Assembly: GCA_022340865.1 (NCBI GenBank)
Contig: JAJDNC010000004.1
Coordinates: 1 to 64,000, forward strand
Source of the DNA: Gemmatimonadota bacterium
GTDB taxonomy: Bacteria > Gemmatimonadota > Gemmatimonadetes > Longimicrobiales > Gaopeijiaceae
Direction of reading: 5' to 3'
DNA length: 64,000 nucleotides
Shown one piece after another: positions 51,812 through 60,702 of this stretch (position 1 is the stretch's first letter; every line of letters starts with the position of its first letter). Below the pieces are notes generated by a model. The model saw nothing but the letters and a program-made list of their open reading frames with translations. It was not told where the DNA came from and made no database searches. The position numbers and the translations under genes are program-made.

Positions 51812-54577
51812 CTACATGCTCAGCCAGTAGTTGATCTTGATCATGAAGCGATCGTCCGCCGGCGTACGCAACAGCGCCCCTGCGTCACGGCCGAGATCGA
51901 AGTTGCCCACGGCGACCCGGTCCGACTGGTGGCGCTGCCACACGAAGAAGATCGTGGAGCCCGGCCGGTACTCCCAGCGGAGCACCACATTGCCCACCAG
52001 CGAGCGCGCGTTGAAGTCCGGAGTGTCGAAGGAGAAGTCGGCCGTGCCGTCGCCGGTGAAGTCCACGTACTCGACGCCGTCGAGGGTACAGATCGACCCG
52101 CCGACACAGCTCACGACGCCGGCGGAGGTGGTCGCCGTTCCGGGGTGGAGGGTCCGGAAGTCGTATGTCTCCGGCGTGGTCAGCTGCTTGTAGGCGACGT
52201 AGTCCCCGGAGGAGAGCAGCGGCTGTGCATAGAGCTGTAGCGAGAGCTCGGGCGTGAAGGTCCACTCGACCCGCGTCTCCATGGAGAACGTCTCGCGCTG
52301 GAGGTCCGAGAACAGGTACCGCGTGCCGTAGGTGGGTGCATACGGTACCTCGCTGGAGGTCGTGACGTACTGGCTGGAGCTCCGCCGACGGGAGAAGTCC
52401 GGCTGCAGCGATATCTGCAACTGCTGCGACGGCCGGATGTCGATGTCCACCCCGGCGTGGACGCGCCCGCCCCACCCCAGGAGTTCCCGGTCGTAGTCCA
52501 GGTGCAGGCCGTAGCTCACGGTCTCTCTGCGATCCGTGTTGCCGTCGAAGCCGAGCTGCACGGAAGCGGGCTGAACCATCAGGGGTCCTCCGCGTGTCGC
52601 CGTGCGGCTCATACGCTGTGGGTTGTAGGAGATGTTGCCCCGCAGGTTCCAGTAGTTGAGGAGCTGCGCGTTGGCGAAGACGCCGTAGTCGCCGCCCGTG
52701 CGCGCATCCCTCCAAGAGGCGGCAGACCAGACGTCGTTCAGGACGTCGTGGCTGAAATCCCAGGACGAGCTCACCGTCACGTTGTAGTTGCGGAACACGG
52801 CACCCGGCATGATCTGGCGGTAGTTCACGCGCGCGCCGCCTTCGAGATGCTCTTGGCCGTTGGTGTAGCCCAGGTCGTTGATCTCGAAGCCCTTGGTCAC
52901 CTCCCCTGCCCACACCCCTCCGGTCCAGTGCTCGCCGGACTGCCTGTCGAGCTGCAGGTGCCAGTCCGCTCCGGTGAGAGACGTAGCGGTGGAGTCGACG
53001 CGGAACCGGGTGGCGTCGGGACGTTGGAAGTAGTGGTTGCTGGACTCCTGGATGTCCGTGATGGCCTGGGGGTTGCCCACGACGTGGCTCCCGGCGAAAA
53101 AGCCCCACAGCGCCCACGCGCGGTCCTCCCACTGGTGGTTGAAGCGCACGCCGCCGCTGAGCGCCGACGAAGGCAGGTAGTCGAACGTGCCGTCGGCGGG
53201 CAAGTCCCGCCGCACCAGGGTGAGGATGCCGCCCACGTCGGAGTTGCCCTCGCCGAAGTCCTGCTGCGCGCTGAGCACGCCGTACTCGGTGCGCGGTTCG
53301 GCCAGGTAGCGCGCCACGGGCTCACCGTCCTTCAAAAGGGCCTCGCCGTACTCCCGGGCGGTGACCGCAGCGAGAGCTCCCAGCGACAGGCCTCCGGACG
53401 TGCGCCCGGTGAGCTTCGCGGCACCCAGGATGGTGGCGTTGGCCGGTGCCTGGCTGAACAGGGCGCTGTCGGGGGCCGAGCCGTGCGGGCGCCGGCCGAT
53501 GCGCCGGCTGTAGAAGAGCTGATCGCGCCGGCCGGCCAGGTTGAAGTCGAAGACGCGGGCGTCCTGCACGAAGAACGGCCGCCGCTCCTGGTAGAAGGTC
53601 TCGAAGGCGGAGAGGTTGATCACCGCCGGGTCCGACTCGACCTGGCCGAAGTCGGGGTTGAGCGTGGCGTCGACGGTGAAGGCGGGGCCCAGGCCGTAGC
53701 TGACGTCGGACCCGATGCGCTCCGCGGTCGCGGAGCCGTCGAAGAAGGGATTGCCCGGGTCGGACGGTCCGACATGGAGGCTCGTCACCGCATACGGCCG
53801 GAGCTGAATGCGGCGTGGCGGGTGGGTGACGCGCACCCCCTCGAGGAGGCCGAACTGGCTCACCCTGCCCTGTTGCAGGCGGGATACGAGGGAGAGGTAC
53901 GTGCGCTCGTTGGAGGCGACCCTGAAGCGCTCGACGTCGATGCCCCAGGTCTCGGCCGTGTCGGAAGCCTCGTAGCGGATCTGCGAGAGGGGGATGCGGA
54001 TCTCCACGCACCAGCCGTGCGCGTCCCTGCTCACCGCCGACGACCAGACCGCGTTCCATGCCCGATCCTCGTGGCGGTCGTCGTACAGGTATGCGTCCCC
54101 CTGGACGTTGGCCGCGCTCACCGAGAAGGAATAACCCGTGCGCCGGTCCAGGTTGGGGTCGATGGCCACCTGTACGTAGTCGGCCTGGCCCTGCGAGTCC
54201 CTCCGATACAGCTGGCTGGCGATGGAGTCGGGGTGGGAGTCGAAGGCGCGGATGCCGAAGTAGATCGCCTTCGGGCCGACCAGGACACGGACCTCGGTGT
54301 CCTGCCTGGCCGGAGCGCCCTCCACGGGATCGCGCTCCGTGAAGCCCCGGAAGGGCCGGGCCTCCTGCCACGCCCGGTCGTCCAGCACGCCGTCGACGTG
54401 GATGCTGCCCGTGAGCTCCGCGGCCTGGACGACCGGGGGGGGCGCCGGCGCCCCGTCCGACTCCGACGTGGAGTCGGAGGGCGCGGCGCTCTGGGCGCCC
54501 ATCGCGGCGGGCGCCGCCATCGACACCAGCCCGGCCAATGCGATGCGAACGACGTATGAGCGCCTCGAGAAGATCAC
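51812..54577 (-). CDS. DUF5916 outer-membrane protein with N-terminal CBM9-like domain
   Basis: A 921-residue secreted protein (signal MIFSRRSYVVRIALAGLVSMAAPAAMGA). The N-terminal domain (SIHVDGVLDDRAWQEARPFRGFTERDPVEGAPARQDTEVRVLVG and DYVQVAIDPNLDRRTGYSFSVSAANVQGD) is CBM9-like. The rest is the DUF5916 region, with TLNPDFGQVESDPAVINLSAFETFYQERRPFFVQ and then alternating beta strands likely forming an outer-membrane barrel, ending LRTPADDRFMIKINYWLSM. The family is common in Bacteroidota and Gemmatimonadota; its role, perhaps glycan or metal handling, is not known. Confidence 0.88.
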   Translation of the reverse strand: MIFSRRSYVVRIALAGLVSMAAPAAMGAQSAAPSDSTSESDGAPAPPPVVQAAELTGSIHVDGVLDDRAWQEARPFRGFTERDPVEGAPARQDTEVRVLVGPKAIYFGIRAFDSHPDSIASQLYRRDSQGQADYVQVAIDPNLDRRTGYSFSVSAANVQGDAYLYDDRHEDRAWNAVWSSAVSRDAHGWCVEIRIPLSQIRYEASDTAETWGIDVERFRVASNERTYLSLVSRLQQGRVSQFGLLEGVRVTHPPRRIQLRPYAVTSLHVGPSDPGNPFFDGSATAERIGSDVSYGLGPAFTVDATLNPDFGQVESDPAVINLSAFETFYQERRPFFVQDARVFDFNLAGRRDQLFYSRRIGRRPHGSAPDSALFSQAPANATILGAAKLTGRTSGGLSLGALAAVTAREYGEALLKDGEPVARYLAEPRTEYGVLSAQQDFGEGNSDVGGILTLVRRDLPADGTFDYLPSSALSGGVRFNHQWEDRAWALWGFFAGSHVVGNPQAITDIQESSNHYFQRPDATRFRVDSTATSLTGADWHLQLDRQSGEHWTGGVWAGEVTKGFEINDLGYTNGQEHLEGGARVNYRQIMPGAVFRNYNVTVSSSWDFSHDVLNDVWSAASWRDARTGGDYGVFANAQLLNYWNLRGNISYNPQRMSRTATRGGPLMVQPASVQLGFDGNTDRRETVSYGLHLDYDRELLGWGGRVHAGVDIDIRPSQQLQISLQPDFSRRRSSSQYVTTSSEVPYAPTYGTRYLFSDLQRETFSMETRVEWTFTPELSLQLYAQPLLSSGDYVAYKQLTTPETYDFRTLHPGTATTSAGVVSCVGGSICTLDGVEYVDFTGDGTADFSFDTPDFNARSLVGNVVLRWEYRPGSTIFFVWQRHQSDRVAVGNFDLGRDAGALLRTPADDRFMIKINYWLSM

Positions 54578-54676
54578 CTGGGGCGCTTACCTCCGGTTCT
54601 TCGGAACGGTCCCGAGCCCGGTCCGGGCGGGTGCCGAAGATAACAGGTCACGGAGGTGGGGATGTACCCTTCGGCC

Positions 54677-55408
54677 TCATCCCATGGACGGCGTGAAGAT
54701 CGCCATGACCATCACTACGGCGAGGTTCAGGATGATGAGCACCGCCGCCGCCGTGGCGACGCGTCGCTTGGGGTTGATGGCGTGCGCGCCGACAGCCACC
54801 ACCAGCCACGCCCAGATCTGGGTCAGGCTCATCATGCTCATCACCCTCAGGAAGTATCCCTCCGGAAGGAAGAAGAGGAACGTCCCCAGGCTCACGGTCA
54901 TCTGTGGGTTCTTCTCGGCGATCTTCAGCGGAATGAAGAAGAACTCCACCACGGCGGGAATGAGCCAGGCATGGCTGACGATGGCCAGGTACTGCCGGTA
55001 CCGTCCTTCGTCTCCCATGATGAACGCGAACAGCAGGGTGACCAATCCGGCGAAGATGAACTCCATCACCGGGATCGAGATCATCCCGGCGATGGGCGCA
55101 GACCATCTCATGATGGCCTCCATCTTCGGCGTTATGGGGGGCATCTGCTGACCCGCACGCAGCAGCGCCTGCCGGCGAGCTTCCACGAGGACGTCAGCGG
55201 GAATCAGAGCGAGCTGGAGGCCGACGAGCACCGCGGCCACCAGCATCGCCACCGCCCAGACCGGGTGCTCCTTCAAGGCCTGCCCCAGGCGTCCCGGGTT
55301 GAAGAAGACGTCCAGGAAACGCTTGTAGAACGGCGGCGGTCGTGTCGCCACCTCGTCGTGCGCCTCCGACGGCGTCGCTCCTACGTTCACCTCGTCCATC
55401 TCGTCCAT
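54677..55408 (-). CDS. YIP1-family-like membrane protein
   Basis: About 243 residues from the ATG at 55408 (MDEMDEVNVGATPSEAHDEV), which has GAGGAG upstream; the track's start adds 23 residues of poor context. After an acidic N-terminus and an amphipathic segment (FYKRFLDVFFNPGRLGQALKEHPVW), five membrane helices follow (AVAMLVAAVLVGLQLALIP, PVMEFIFAGLVTLLFAFIM, and a C-terminal VATAAAVLIILNLAVVMVMAIF). The layout matches bacterial YIP1-like proteins, whose function is unclear. Confidence 0.75.
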   Translation of the reverse strand: MDEMDEVNVGATPSEAHDEVATRPPPFYKRFLDVFFNPGRLGQALKEHPVWAVAMLVAAVLVGLQLALIPADVLVEARRQALLRAGQQMPPITPKMEAIMRWSAPIAGMISIPVMEFIFAGLVTLLFAFIMGDEGRYRQYLAIVSHAWLIPAVVEFFFIPLKIAEKNPQMTVSLGTFLFFLPEGYFLRVMSMMSLTQIWAWLVVAVGAHAINPKRRVATAAAVLIILNLAVVMVMAIFTPSMG

Positions 55409-55522
55409 TTCTGACTCCTCGGTGAGGGCGGCGCCCCCTGGATCGGGACCGTCTCGAACGGGAGGGCAGATCGACACTTTACGCTACGGGGAGCCCGGGG
55501 GGAATCTTTCGTGGCGGCGCAC

Positions 55523-55551
55523 TTGGCCGGCCAACGCCGAATTGGTATTCT
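55523..55551 (+). promoter_or_regulatory. putative promoter overlapping a 12-bp palindrome, upstream of the 55622 gene
   Basis: TTGGCCGGCCAA (55523-55534) is a perfect dyad. Its left half doubles as a weak -35 (TTGGCC), 17 bases before a -10-like TATTCT (55546-55551), about 70 bases upstream of the start codon at 55622. A repressor bound at the dyad would block this promoter. Both calls rest on pattern only. Confidence 0.35.
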
Positions 55552-55621
55552 GGAGGTCTCCGGCCGGGACGACGAGGTCCCGGCGCGCAACGTGAGAATC
55601 TCCGCGCTCTGGAGCGCTGGC

Positions 55622-56182
55622 ATGAGCTATCGGACCAATCCCGACCGCATCCTCGAGAGCATCGACAGAGCCCGCAATCGCGATGCCGAGAGCGCGCGCT
55701 TCCACCTGGAGCGTCAGGCCGTCGGCCGCGACCTGGACACCGAGATGCCGGACCTCGACGCCACGAACCCCGAGCGGGTGAAGCGCGTCTTCAAGGCTGT
55801 GGAGCGCGCCTACACCAAGTGCGCACAACGTGCGGAGCTGGGCCGCCTCGCCGCGCGCTTCCAATCGGTGGGCGACATCCAACACCATCATGCCCGGGGG
55901 GACGTGAGCGTCTCCATCCAGTACCTGGACCATGACCGTCCCGACGACGTGGGCATGGCACCCTTCGAGGTCCTCCCTCACGAGCTCGTGGAGGCGCGCA
56001 AGGAGACGAAGACCACCCGCGCCGACGTGAACGCGCTCAAGGTCCTGCGCCGGGAGCTGCGCCAGGGCGTGCTGTCGGCGTATCAGAAGGTCGAGCCGCG
56101 CATCCGCGACTCCCTGCGCGAACGTGCCGACATGGGACACGTGCAGGTCCAGGTGACGGTGGATCTGCGTCCGGCGGAGTGA
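55622..56182 (+). CDS. charged protein of unknown function
   Basis: A 186-residue protein starting MSYRTNPDRILESIDRARNRDAESARFHLERQAVG, with GGAG eight bases upstream; the track's first 37 residues overlap the promoter region. It is rich in Arg, Asp and Glu, mostly helical, with one Cys and no signal or membrane helix, and ends in a beta-like stretch (GHVQVQVTVDLRPAE). I do not recognise a family. The opposite-strand ORFs look like shadows, and composition and spacing to the metalloenzyme gene support this one. Confidence 0.62.
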   Translation: MSYRTNPDRILESIDRARNRDAESARFHLERQAVGRDLDTEMPDLDATNPERVKRVFKAVERAYTKCAQRAELGRLAARFQSVGDIQHHHARGDVSVSIQYLDHDRPDDVGMAPFEVLPHELVEARKETKTTRADVNALKVLRRELRQGVLSAYQKVEPRIRDSLRERADMGHVQVQVTVDLRPAE

Positions 56183-56273
56183 CCGGGCGCACCATCCCTG
56201 TCGTGGTGGGCCCGGTGGCGTGGCTCCTCCACGGCTTCGAGAAGGCCAAGGGCCCGGCGGAGAAGGCCGGGCG

Positions 56274-57242
56274 GTGACGTCGGAGCGCCGGCTGTTGATG
56301 ATCTTCCTCGACGGAGTGGGCATCGGCGAGGAGGACGCGGAGGCGAATCCCTTCGCGCGCGCGGTGCTTCCCACCCTCCATGAGCTTCTGGGTGGGAGTC
56401 TTCCCTGGCTCCACCGTCCCGTGGTCCGCGCCCCCGGTGCGGTGGCCCTGCCCCTGGATGCCACGCTCGGCGTGGACGGGATTCCGCAGAGCGGTACCGG
56501 CCAGGCGGCGCTGCTGACCGGCGCCAACGCGCCCCGCCTCTTCGGTCGCCACTTCGGCCCGTGGACCCCGGTGCGCCTCCGCCCGCTGGTCGAGGAGCGG
56601 AGCCTGCTCCGCCGTGCCCGGGACGGTGGGCGGAAGGTGGTCTTCGCCAACGCCTACCCCCGGGGCTGGCCGGGAGCCGTGGGGAGCCGTCGCGTCGCGG
56701 GCCCGCCCCTGGCGGCGCGTGGAGCCGGCGTGCTGGATCGCCACGAGGAAGCCCTGCGCGCCGGACGGGCGGTGTCCAGTGAGATCGTCAACGACCTCTG
56801 GAGGAGGCACCTGGGAGACGACAGCGTGCCCATCGTCACCGAGGAGGACGCGGGACGCCGCCTCGCCGGGATCGCCGCCGAGGCCGACCTGACCCTCTAT
56901 GCCCACTACGCCACCGACACCGCGGGCCACCGGGGCGGCATGGCCGGCGCCGTGGCGGCCCTGGAACGTGTCGACCGATTCCTCGCGGGCGTGCTGGAGG
57001 CCCTTCCCCCCTCGTGCACGCTCCTCCTCGTGAGCGACCACGGCAACATCGAGGACGTGCGGACCGGACATACGCGCAACCCGGCTCTGGGGGTGGCGGC
57101 GGGCGGGGGCACCCGGGATCTGACGGCGGGCCTGCGGACCATCGCCGACGTGTCCGCAGCCGTCCTTCGGCATCTGCAGATCCCCGGAAGTCCCACACGA
57201 CCATCCACTCGCCCCCTGGGAGGCGACACCGTCGTGGCGTGA
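56274..57242 (+). CDS. alkaline-phosphatase-superfamily metalloenzyme (phosphoglycerate/phosphopentomutase-like)
   Basis: About 322 residues from the GTG at 56274 (VTSERRLLMIFLDGVGIGEEDAEANPFARA). FLDGVGIG gives the first metal-binding Asp, IPQSGTGQAALLTGANAP the nucleophile region (Thr or Ser), AHYATDTAGHRGG and LLVSDHGNIEDVRTGHTRNP the remaining Asp and His ligands. This is the metalloenzyme domain shared by phosphopentomutase and the cofactor-independent phosphoglycerate mutase, but the protein is shorter and probably a distinct hydrolase or mutase. Its stop overlaps the start of the GspE-like gene (GTGA). Confidence 0.82.
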   Translation: MTSERRLLMIFLDGVGIGEEDAEANPFARAVLPTLHELLGGSLPWLHRPVVRAPGAVALPLDATLGVDGIPQSGTGQAALLTGANAPRLFGRHFGPWTPVRLRPLVEERSLLRRARDGGRKVVFANAYPRGWPGAVGSRRVAGPPLAARGAGVLDRHEEALRAGRAVSSEIVNDLWRRHLGDDSVPIVTEEDAGRRLAGIAAEADLTLYAHYATDTAGHRGGMAGAVAALERVDRFLAGVLEALPPSCTLLLVSDHGNIEDVRTGHTRNPALGVAAGGGTRDLTAGLRTIADVSAAVLRHLQIPGSPTRPSTRPLGGDTVVA

Positions 57243-58993
57243 GCCACAGACCTCGAATCCTGGGCCAGCTGCTGCAAGAGGCCGGCGCCGTCTCCGCCGG
57301 CGTGCTCGAACAGGCCCTCGAGGCCCAGAACCAGACGGGGCTGCGCATCGGCGAGACACTGGTGCGCATGGGTGCCACCGACGAAGAGGCCGTCAGTCGG
57401 GCCCTGGCCCTGCAGCTGGGCCTCGCGTTCCTGGAGGCTCCTCTCCAGCCGCGCCCCGAAGCCATCGAGCTGGTCCGGGGCGACCTCGCCCGCGCCCGCC
57501 ACGTGGTGCCCCTCCGCGTCACCGGACGCACGCTGGTCCTGGCCATGGCCGATCCGCTGGACCTGGGGGCCGTGGACGACCTGCAGTTCCAGACCGGCCG
57601 CAGGGTCGACGCCGTCGTCGCCACGCCCACGGCGGTGGCCGAGGCGCTGGACGTCGCTTACGGCGGCACCCTCGAACGCCTGGTGGCTTCCCTTCCGGAA
57701 GAGCTGCGGACACAGGTCGCCGTGGCCGACGAGCTGGAGCGCGCCACCCGATCGGCGCCCGTGGTCCGACTGGTGGACCGCATCCTCTCCGAAGCCGTCG
57801 AACGTCGCGCCAGCGACATCCACATCGAGGAGACGGGCTCCGACGTGCGCGTCCGCTACCGCGTCGACGGGGTCCTGCGCCGGGCCCTGGACCTCCCGGC
57901 GGCGTCGCGACGCGCCGTGCTGTCCCGGGTCAAGGTCATGGCGGGCATGGACATCTCGGTGCGACGCCGGGCCCAGGACGGCCGCATGGCGCTCCGTCAC
58001 GCGGAGCACGCCCTCACGCTCCGCGTCTCCACCCTGCCGGTGAACGAAGGCGAGAAGGCGGTGGTGCGCATCCTGGACCCGGAGGCCGCACCGCGGGACC
58101 TGGGCGGCCTGGGCTTCTCCGCCGACGACCTGGCTCGCATCCGCGGGCTTCTCGCCGCTCAGGAAGGGGTCCTGCTGGCTGCCGGACCCACCGGCTCCGG
58201 CAAGAGCACGACCCTGTTCGCCGCGCTCTCGGAGGTGGATCGCGAGACCCAGAACGTGGTCACCCTCGAGGATCCCGTGGAGTACCGCCTCGACGGCGCC
58301 AATCAGATCCAGGTGGACCGCCGCGCGGGGCTCGGCTTCGCGGACGCCCTGCGCGCGGTGCTGCGTCAGGATCCCGACGTGGTGATGGTCGGGGAGATTC
58401 GCGACCGCGAGACCGCGGAGATCGCCATGGCCGCGGCGGTGACGGGACATCTCGTGCTCTCCACCATCCACACCACCGATGCCCCGGGCGCCGTGACCCG
58501 CCTGCTGAACATGGGAGTACCGCCCTTTCTCGTGGCCGGCGGGCTCGCGGGCGTCATCGCGCAGCGCCTGGTGCGGCGCCTCTGCCCGGAGTGTCGCGGG
58601 CACGGCTGCGACAGCTGCGGCGAGGGATACCGGGGGAGGACGGGGGTCTTCCAGGTGCTCACCGTCACCGACGCGCTCAGGGACGAGATCACGTCGGGGG
58701 TGAAGACCTCACGCCTCCGCAGCCTCGCCCGGGAGGCCGGCATGGCCAGCCTCGCGGACGATGCCCGGCGAACCGTCGCGGAAGGTCTCACCACGCCCCA
58801 CGAGATCACCCGCGTGCTGCACGCGGACCGGGGGGTGACGCTTCCGTGCCGGGTCTGCGGCCATGCGGTCCCCGTGGGCGCGACGGCCTGCCCGTCCTGC
58901 GGGACCCACAGGAAGCGGGTCTGCGCGTGCGGCTCCACGCTGGAGCGCGGCTGGCGGTTCTGTCCCTGGTGCGTGCGCCCGGTAGCCGCCTAG
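57239..58993 (+). CDS. GspE/PilB-type secretion ATPase with C-terminal double zinc ribbon
   Basis: A 584-residue hexameric motor ATPase of type II secretion or type IV pili. The GTG start overlaps the previous stop. An MshEN/T2SSE_N domain (ILGQLLQEAGAVSAGVLEQALEAQ) is followed by the core: Asp box SDIHIEETG, Walker A GPTGSGKSTTLFAAL, Walker B QDPDVVMVGEIRD and His box TGHLVLSTIHTTDAPGAVTRLL. The zinc tetracysteine is compact (CPECRGHGCDSC). A C-terminal extension with paired ribbons (CRVCG-CPSCG and CACG-CPWC) is not part of the usual family. No other pilus gene is adjacent. Confidence 0.92.
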   Translation: MSHRPRILGQLLQEAGAVSAGVLEQALEAQNQTGLRIGETLVRMGATDEEAVSRALALQLGLAFLEAPLQPRPEAIELVRGDLARARHVVPLRVTGRTLVLAMADPLDLGAVDDLQFQTGRRVDAVVATPTAVAEALDVAYGGTLERLVASLPEELRTQVAVADELERATRSAPVVRLVDRILSEAVERRASDIHIEETGSDVRVRYRVDGVLRRALDLPAASRRAVLSRVKVMAGMDISVRRRAQDGRMALRHAEHALTLRVSTLPVNEGEKAVVRILDPEAAPRDLGGLGFSADDLARIRGLLAAQEGVLLAAGPTGSGKSTTLFAALSEVDRETQNVVTLEDPVEYRLDGANQIQVDRRAGLGFADALRAVLRQDPDVVMVGEIRDRETAEIAMAAAVTGHLVLSTIHTTDAPGAVTRLLNMGVPPFLVAGGLAGVIAQRLVRRLCPECRGHGCDSCGEGYRGRTGVFQVLTVTDALRDEITSGVKTSRLRSLAREAGMASLADDARRTVAEGLTTPHEITRVLHADRGVTLPCRVCGHAVPVGATACPSCGTHRKRVCACGSTLERGWRFCPWCVRPVAA

Positions 58994-59160
58994 CAGGGTG
59001 CCGTCGCCATTCCCGGCACCCCACCGCACCGAGAGGTCCGGAGGCGGCAGGACAACGCGGTCGTTGCTCATCCGCACGTCCCGGGTCTACCCTATTGATG
59101 TGCACGTGTCGGCCGCTGCCACAGGGCACGACCCCCGATCCTCCCGAAAACGCCACCGCG

Positions 59161-60687
59161 ATGAGCGCCGAGATGGGCCGGGCTCCCCGGTTCGGATCCG
59201 TTCCCGACTCCGACCTGGGGCGCCTGGTCGACAACCTGCCCGGAATGGCCTACCGCTGCCGGAACGACGAGGAGCGGACCATGCTCTTCGTCAGCGGGGG
59301 CTCGAGGGCGCTCACCGGGTTCGCGCCGGCGGATCTCACCACCTACGGGATGGTGTCCTACGCGCGTCTCATCCGGGAGGACGACCGCCTCAAGATCCGG
59401 GACCACATCCAGCGGGCTCTCGCCGACGGCCGCGACTTCACCGTCACCTACCGCATCCGGCGCGCCGACGGCGGCGAGCGGTGGGTCTGGGAGCAGGGCC
59501 GCGGCGTGCCGGATCAGCACGGAGACGTGCTCTTCGTCGAGGGGTACGTCGTCGACATCACGGGCCGTTACGAGCTCGCCGCGCAGCTCGCGGAAGCCGA
59601 GACGTGGAACCGGATCCTGATGGACCAGCCCCTGGTCGGGGTCTACATCATCGAGGACCGTCGCTTCCGCTACGTGAACGCCCGCTTCGCCGAGATCTTC
59701 GGGCGGAGCACCGGTGAGATGCTCGGCCTTCCTTCGGTGCTCGACGTCGTGGACCCGTCGGACCGAGCCGCGGTGGGGAAGAGCCTCGACTCGCTTCATG
59801 CCGGCCGCAGCATGCCCACCCCTCTGCGCTTCAGGGCGATCCACGCCACCGGCCGCCCTCTGCACGTAGAGGTGCACCGGAGCTGCGTGGTCCTGGGGGG
59901 AAGCCGGGTCGTCATCGGGGTGCTCATCGACATCACCGACCAGATCGAGTCGGAGCGCCGCGCCCAGCACCTCCAGAAGATGGAGGCCATGGGCCGCCTG
60001 GCGGCGGGCATCGCCCACGACTTCCGCAACGTGCTGTCCACCATACGGGTGACGGCCCAGCTCCTGGAGGAGGCCTCCCGCTCGAGCCCCTCCAACCCCG
60101 AGGTCGCGGAGGATCTGCGGGATATCATCGACGCCGTGGACCGCGGGAGCCGCCTCAGCGAGCACCTAATGGAGTTGAGCCGGAACAGGGTGGCCGCTGT
60201 GCAGCACCTGTCTCTGGCCACGGCGGTGGGTGACTTGGCGCCTATGTTGAGGCGGATCCTCGGCACCGGTATCACGCTGGTCCAGGAAGCCGACGAGGGG
60301 CTCCCCGACGTCGTCATGGACCGCGGCCACCTCGAGCAGATCGTGATGAATCTGGTGGTGAACGCGCGGGATGCCATGCCGCAGGGGGGCGAGGTCACCG
60401 TCCGGGTTCGGCTCAAGCGCCCGCCCGCCGACACCCGGGTCTGCGTGTGCCTGGAGGTCAGCGACACCGGCCCGGGCGTGCCGGCGGAGCTCCGCACCCG
60501 GGTGTTCGAGCCCTACTTCACCACCAAGGAGGACAAAGGTACGGGGCTCGGGCTCACCAACGTGTGGACCATAGCCCAGAGCTATGGCGGCCTCGTCGGA
60601 CTGGAGTCGGAGGCAGGGCGCGGAACCACGTTCTCGGTGTATTTTCCCGTTCCGGCCGCCGACGCGGGAGCGACGACCACGGACTGA
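59161..60687 (+). CDS. PAS-PAS sensor histidine kinase, soluble
   Basis: About 508 residues from the ATG at 59161. Two PAS domains (LGRLVDNLPGMAYRCRNDEERTMLFVSGGSRALTGFAP with a PAC segment WVWEQGRGV, and NRILMDQPLVGVYIIEDRRFRYVNARFAEIFGRSTGEMLG) precede the HisKA helix with GRLAAGIAHDFRNVLSTI (phospho-His) and the ATPase with NLVVNARDAM, DTGPGVP, FEPYFTTK and GTGLGLTNV. There are no membrane helices or receiver domain. It lies 15 bases before the NtrY-like kinase, and its partner regulator may be the NtrX-like protein downstream. Confidence 0.92.
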   Translation: MSAEMGRAPRFGSVPDSDLGRLVDNLPGMAYRCRNDEERTMLFVSGGSRALTGFAPADLTTYGMVSYARLIREDDRLKIRDHIQRALADGRDFTVTYRIRRADGGERWVWEQGRGVPDQHGDVLFVEGYVVDITGRYELAAQLAEAETWNRILMDQPLVGVYIIEDRRFRYVNARFAEIFGRSTGEMLGLPSVLDVVDPSDRAAVGKSLDSLHAGRSMPTPLRFRAIHATGRPLHVEVHRSCVVLGGSRVVIGVLIDITDQIESERRAQHLQKMEAMGRLAAGIAHDFRNVLSTIRVTAQLLEEASRSSPSNPEVAEDLRDIIDAVDRGSRLSEHLMELSRNRVAAVQHLSLATAVGDLAPMLRRILGTGITLVQEADEGLPDVVMDRGHLEQIVMNLVVNARDAMPQGGEVTVRVRLKRPPADTRVCVCLEVSDTGPGVPAELRTRVFEPYFTTKEDKGTGLGLTNVWTIAQSYGGLVGLESEAGRGTTFSVYFPVPAADAGATTTD

Positions 60688-60702
60688 CTCTCACCCCGAG
60701 CC

